A stretch of 64,000 nucleotides of DNA from DTFZ01 sp050260375. GTDB taxonomy: Bacteria; Bacillota; Clostridia; Christensenellales; SZUA-584. Both the position numbers and the translations under genes were made by a program. The stretch lies in NCBI GenBank assembly GCA_050260375.1, contig JBLNCA010000049.1, positions 1 through 64,000 of the forward strand, read 5' to 3'. Positions 61,949 to 64,000 of this stretch are shown here, one piece after another. Each line of letters starts with the position of its first letter. Position 1 is the stretch's first letter. The notes below the pieces were generated by a model that worked only from the letters and a program-made list of their open reading frames with translations, searched no databases and was not told the origin of the DNA.

Positions 61949-63229
61949 ATGAAAAGAATACTGGTATTAATAATCGCTCTGGTATCTTTGGTAGTGTTTG
62001 CAGCTTGTACTCCCCAGACTGCTGAAGAGTCTCCCGCAAGCGAAGCTCCCTCGCAGCCCGAAGCTGTATCAACGCCCGAACCTGCAACGGAATCTCCGGC
62101 AGCGCAGACGGTAACATTGAAGTTTGCGGCGCAGGCCGACAGCACTCCCGCGACTCAGGCGGCCATTGACGCGTTCAACGCATCGCAGAGCGCCTACAAG
62201 GTCGAGTGGGTTGAAATGACTAACGATTCGGGGCAGATGCACGACCAGCTGCTTACGTCATTAAGAGACTCGGCGGAATATGATATCGTTTCTCTGGACG
62301 TCGTATGGGCAGGGGAATTCGCGGCGGCAGGGTATATCGAGCCTCTTGACATGATGATGTCGGACGCGGGGCTCAAAAAAGCGGACTACAACTCCGGCTC
62401 AATGGCGTCAGGCGCTTACCAGGGGAAACAGTACGTGCTTCCTTTCTTCCCCGATCTCGGGCTGCTTTACATACGTTCCGATATCGTGAGCGCTGAGGAC
62501 ATATCCAAGCTGGTATCGGGCAGTTACACATGGGACGACCTGCTTGCGATGGCCGAAAAATACGCCGGGCAGGGCGGAACCGAAGCGGGCATAGTATTCC
62601 AGGCCAAACAGTATGAAGGGCTTGTCTGCAACCTCACCGAGTTCTCGGGCGGGTTTGCGGACGTTAAGGGCGGGCTGGAGACTATGAAGAAATTCGTGGA
62701 TTCAAAGGCTGTGCCGGTTGACATACTCAACTATACCGAAGGAGAGACGAATACGAGCTTTATCGAAGGAAAATCGGTGTTTGCCCGCAACTGGCCTTAT
62801 CAATACGGCGTGATAACAATGGGCGGAGAAGACGTGACCATTAAACCCGAACAGGTCACCGTTGCTCCCTTGCCGAAGGGCGACACCGTAGGCGGCTGGC
62901 TGCTCGCTATAAACAAACAGTCGGCAAACAAGGAAGGCGCATTCGAGTTTATCAAGTTTCTCTCGGGCGAGCAAGGGCAGAAGATAATGGCCACCAACGG
63001 CTATGTGCCCGGCTGGAACGCGCTGCTTAACGACGCCGAAGTAGCGGCTAAGAATCCCATGCTGACGATGGACGGCTTCAAGGCGGCGGTTGCAAAAACG
63101 ATACCGCGTCCTGTATCGGCGGAATATTCCAAACTTTCGGATACTATACAGATAAACGCCCACAAATACCTTTCGGGAAGCCAGGATATAGACACAACTG
63201 TTTCTGCAATACAGGCTGCGATAGGCTGA
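61949..63229 (+). CDS. Sugar ABC transporter binding lipoprotein (second system)
   Basis: This 426-residue binding protein has a short lipoprotein signal with lipobox VFAAC (Cys20), an acidic/proline linker, and a MalE-like fold (TLKFAAQADSTPATQAAIDA; DIVSLDVVWAGEFAAAGYIEPL; FARNWPYQYG). It resembles trehalose/maltose-type binding proteins. ATG 61949 follows AAAGGAG by eight bases; GTG 61940 is rejected. A MalF-like permease gene follows. Confidence 0.9.
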   Translation: MKRILVLIIALVSLVVFAACTPQTAEESPASEAPSQPEAVSTPEPATESPAAQTVTLKFAAQADSTPATQAAIDAFNASQSAYKVEWVEMTNDSGQMHDQLLTSLRDSAEYDIVSLDVVWAGEFAAAGYIEPLDMMMSDAGLKKADYNSGSMASGAYQGKQYVLPFFPDLGLLYIRSDIVSAEDISKLVSGSYTWDDLLAMAEKYAGQGGTEAGIVFQAKQYEGLVCNLTEFSGGFADVKGGLETMKKFVDSKAVPVDILNYTEGETNTSFIEGKSVFARNWPYQYGVITMGGEDVTIKPEQVTVAPLPKGDTVGGWLLAINKQSANKEGAFEFIKFLSGEQGQKIMATNGYVPGWNALLNDAEVAAKNPMLTMDGFKAAVAKTIPRPVSAEYSKLSDTIQINAHKYLSGSQDIDTTVSAIQAAIG

Positions 63230-63252
63230 TAAAAGAATCATGATAAAAACAT

Positions 63253-63275
63253 GGGGCGTGCGGTGAGCGCGCCCC
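63253..63275 (+). other. Stem-loop between binding-protein and permease genes
   Basis: GGGGCGTGC (63253-63261), loop GGTGA, GCGCGCCCC (63267-63275), one wobble pair and no T run; probably a 3' stabiliser, as after the first binding-protein gene. Confidence 0.65.
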
Positions 63276-63377
63276 TTAGCTTCATAAAAAAGCAGGGATA
63301 ACTATATAAAATCGATTTAAACGATTCAGCCGTTTGTTTTGTCCGGGCAATTTTTCTGCCGGAAGGGGTAGATATGT

Positions 63378-64000
63378 ATGAAGCACAGAATAAAACTCAA
63401 AGAACTGCTGTTTGTCCTTCCCGTACTGGTAATATTGCTGATCTTCTCGGTATATTCAATTGTGCAGACCGCCATATATTCGCTGTTCGATTATCAGCTC
63501 AACGACCCTCTTAAGGCGGGGCTCTATTTAAACGACAGGTTCAACGTCGAGCTTTTCGAAGAAAACCTCAAATACGTTAAATTCTTCGCAGGAGACGATT
63601 CGACGCTGGTTACAGACGAGCAATCGGTAAACGATTTTAAAAAACTGACGGAGCTTTCCGATAAAGGGCTCGCGCTGCTGCCGCAATTGGGAGCAACCGA
63701 TAATGAAAAAACCGTGGCGCTTTCCGCAAGCCGCTCCGAAGAATTAAGGTCGCTGGTGGGCGAGCTTAAAGAAACGTCCGAAGCGGTTTACGGCCGCAAC
63801 CCCGATGTCGCTTTTTATAACCGCGAAGGTATGGCTTCGGTGCTTGCCAGCATGGACGACTGCTTCATAGTAAGCAATTTCATTGGCGTAAACGGCTATG
63901 TGCGCGTGCTGCGCGATACCCGCTTTTGGAACGCTACGTGGAACACGGTGCTGTTTACTTTAATATCGGTAAGCTGCGAGTTCGTGCTCGGCCTCGCGCT
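63378..64000 (+). CDS. MalF-like permease with a large external insert (partial)
   Basis: From ATG 63378 (MKHRIKLKELLFVLPVLVIL), preceded by GGAAGGGG, the frame stays open to the window end (207 codons). The first transmembrane helix (around 9-34) is followed by about 145 hydrophilic residues, then FWNATWNTVLFTLISVSCEF, the usual start of the permease core. A long loop between helices 1 and 2 is known for some MalF proteins, where it contacts the binding protein. The rest lies outside the window. Confidence 0.85.
   Translation, partial: MKHRIKLKELLFVLPVLVILLIFSVYSIVQTAIYSLFDYQLNDPLKAGLYLNDRFNVELFEENLKYVKFFAGDDSTLVTDEQSVNDFKKLTELSDKGLALLPQLGATDNEKTVALSASRSEELRSLVGELKETSEAVYGRNPDVAFYNREGMASVLASMDDCFIVSNFIGVNGYVRVLRDTRFWNATWNTVLFTLISVSCEFVLGLA

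Overview
The window reads as a chromosomal segment of an anaerobic, probably gut-associated member of the Bacillota (Clostridia grade). Signs are strong GGAGG-type ribosome binding sites, lipoprotein-anchored binding proteins, [FeFe]-hydrogenase maturation genes and an oxygen-independent purine-breakdown cluster. I cannot name a genus. No rRNA, tRNA or CRISPR array was seen.

Layout. 1-3.7 kb is AT-rich accessory DNA: the edge of an IS3-type element, a serine recombinase cut off by it, a small gene with an early stop, a methyltransferase-like membrane protein and a frameshifted VanZ-like gene. 3.7-7.8 kb is the [FeFe]-hydrogenase maturation operon (TM1266-like gene, hydE, hydG, hydF) behind a promoter and a leader terminator. 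Around 8 kb there is a cluster of GC-rich palindromes, and base and codon use change sharply: from here on the DNA is GC-richer and isoleucine is often coded by ATA. 8.3-14.9 kb, on the minus strand, holds an S51 peptidase with a PaaK-like ligase, then a MoxR/DUF58/transglutaminase operon. tex follows on the plus strand.

17.4-32.9 kb is a near-complete version of the cluster known from E. coli as ygeY-ygeW-yqeA-ssnA-ygfK-xdhD-hyuA-ygeX, which has been linked to anaerobic urate/purine breakdown. It carries one extra PLP enzyme and a YheO-like regulator. 33.2-38.2 kb encodes a BMP-type nucleoside/purine ABC transporter. 38.3-42.6 kb (minus) encodes a second, three-subunit xanthine dehydrogenase plus an unusual alpha-toroid protein, and 42.9-44.1 kb a guanine deaminase. 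Together this is a purine-scavenging and fermentation region: import, deamination of guanine, hydroxylation, ring opening, decarbamoylation with ATP recovery through carbamate kinase, and release of ammonia and pyruvate through diaminopropionate ammonia-lyase.

44.2-50 kb encodes a LacI regulator, a GPH sugar symporter, a PIG-L deacetylase, a GH4 glycosidase and a BadF-type sugar kinase, which could form a non-PTS amino-disaccharide (chitobiose-like) pathway. 50.2-64 kb is an alpha-glucan/alpha-glucobiose region: GH65 phosphorylase, LacI regulator, GH13 enzyme, ABC importer with MsmX-type ATPase, beta-phosphoglucomutase, AraC regulator and the start of a second ABC importer.

The most unusual signal is a family of 37-43 bp palindromic units (core GGGGTCCCC, a variable stem, then GGGGTG plus an A-rich tail). 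They occur about 15 times at roughly ten loci, singly and as tandem arrays. Their stems differ in sequence but keep pairing. Several copies lie directly before ribosome binding sites, and one 42-bp copy is inserted in frame inside the GH4 glycosidase between its two metal ligands.
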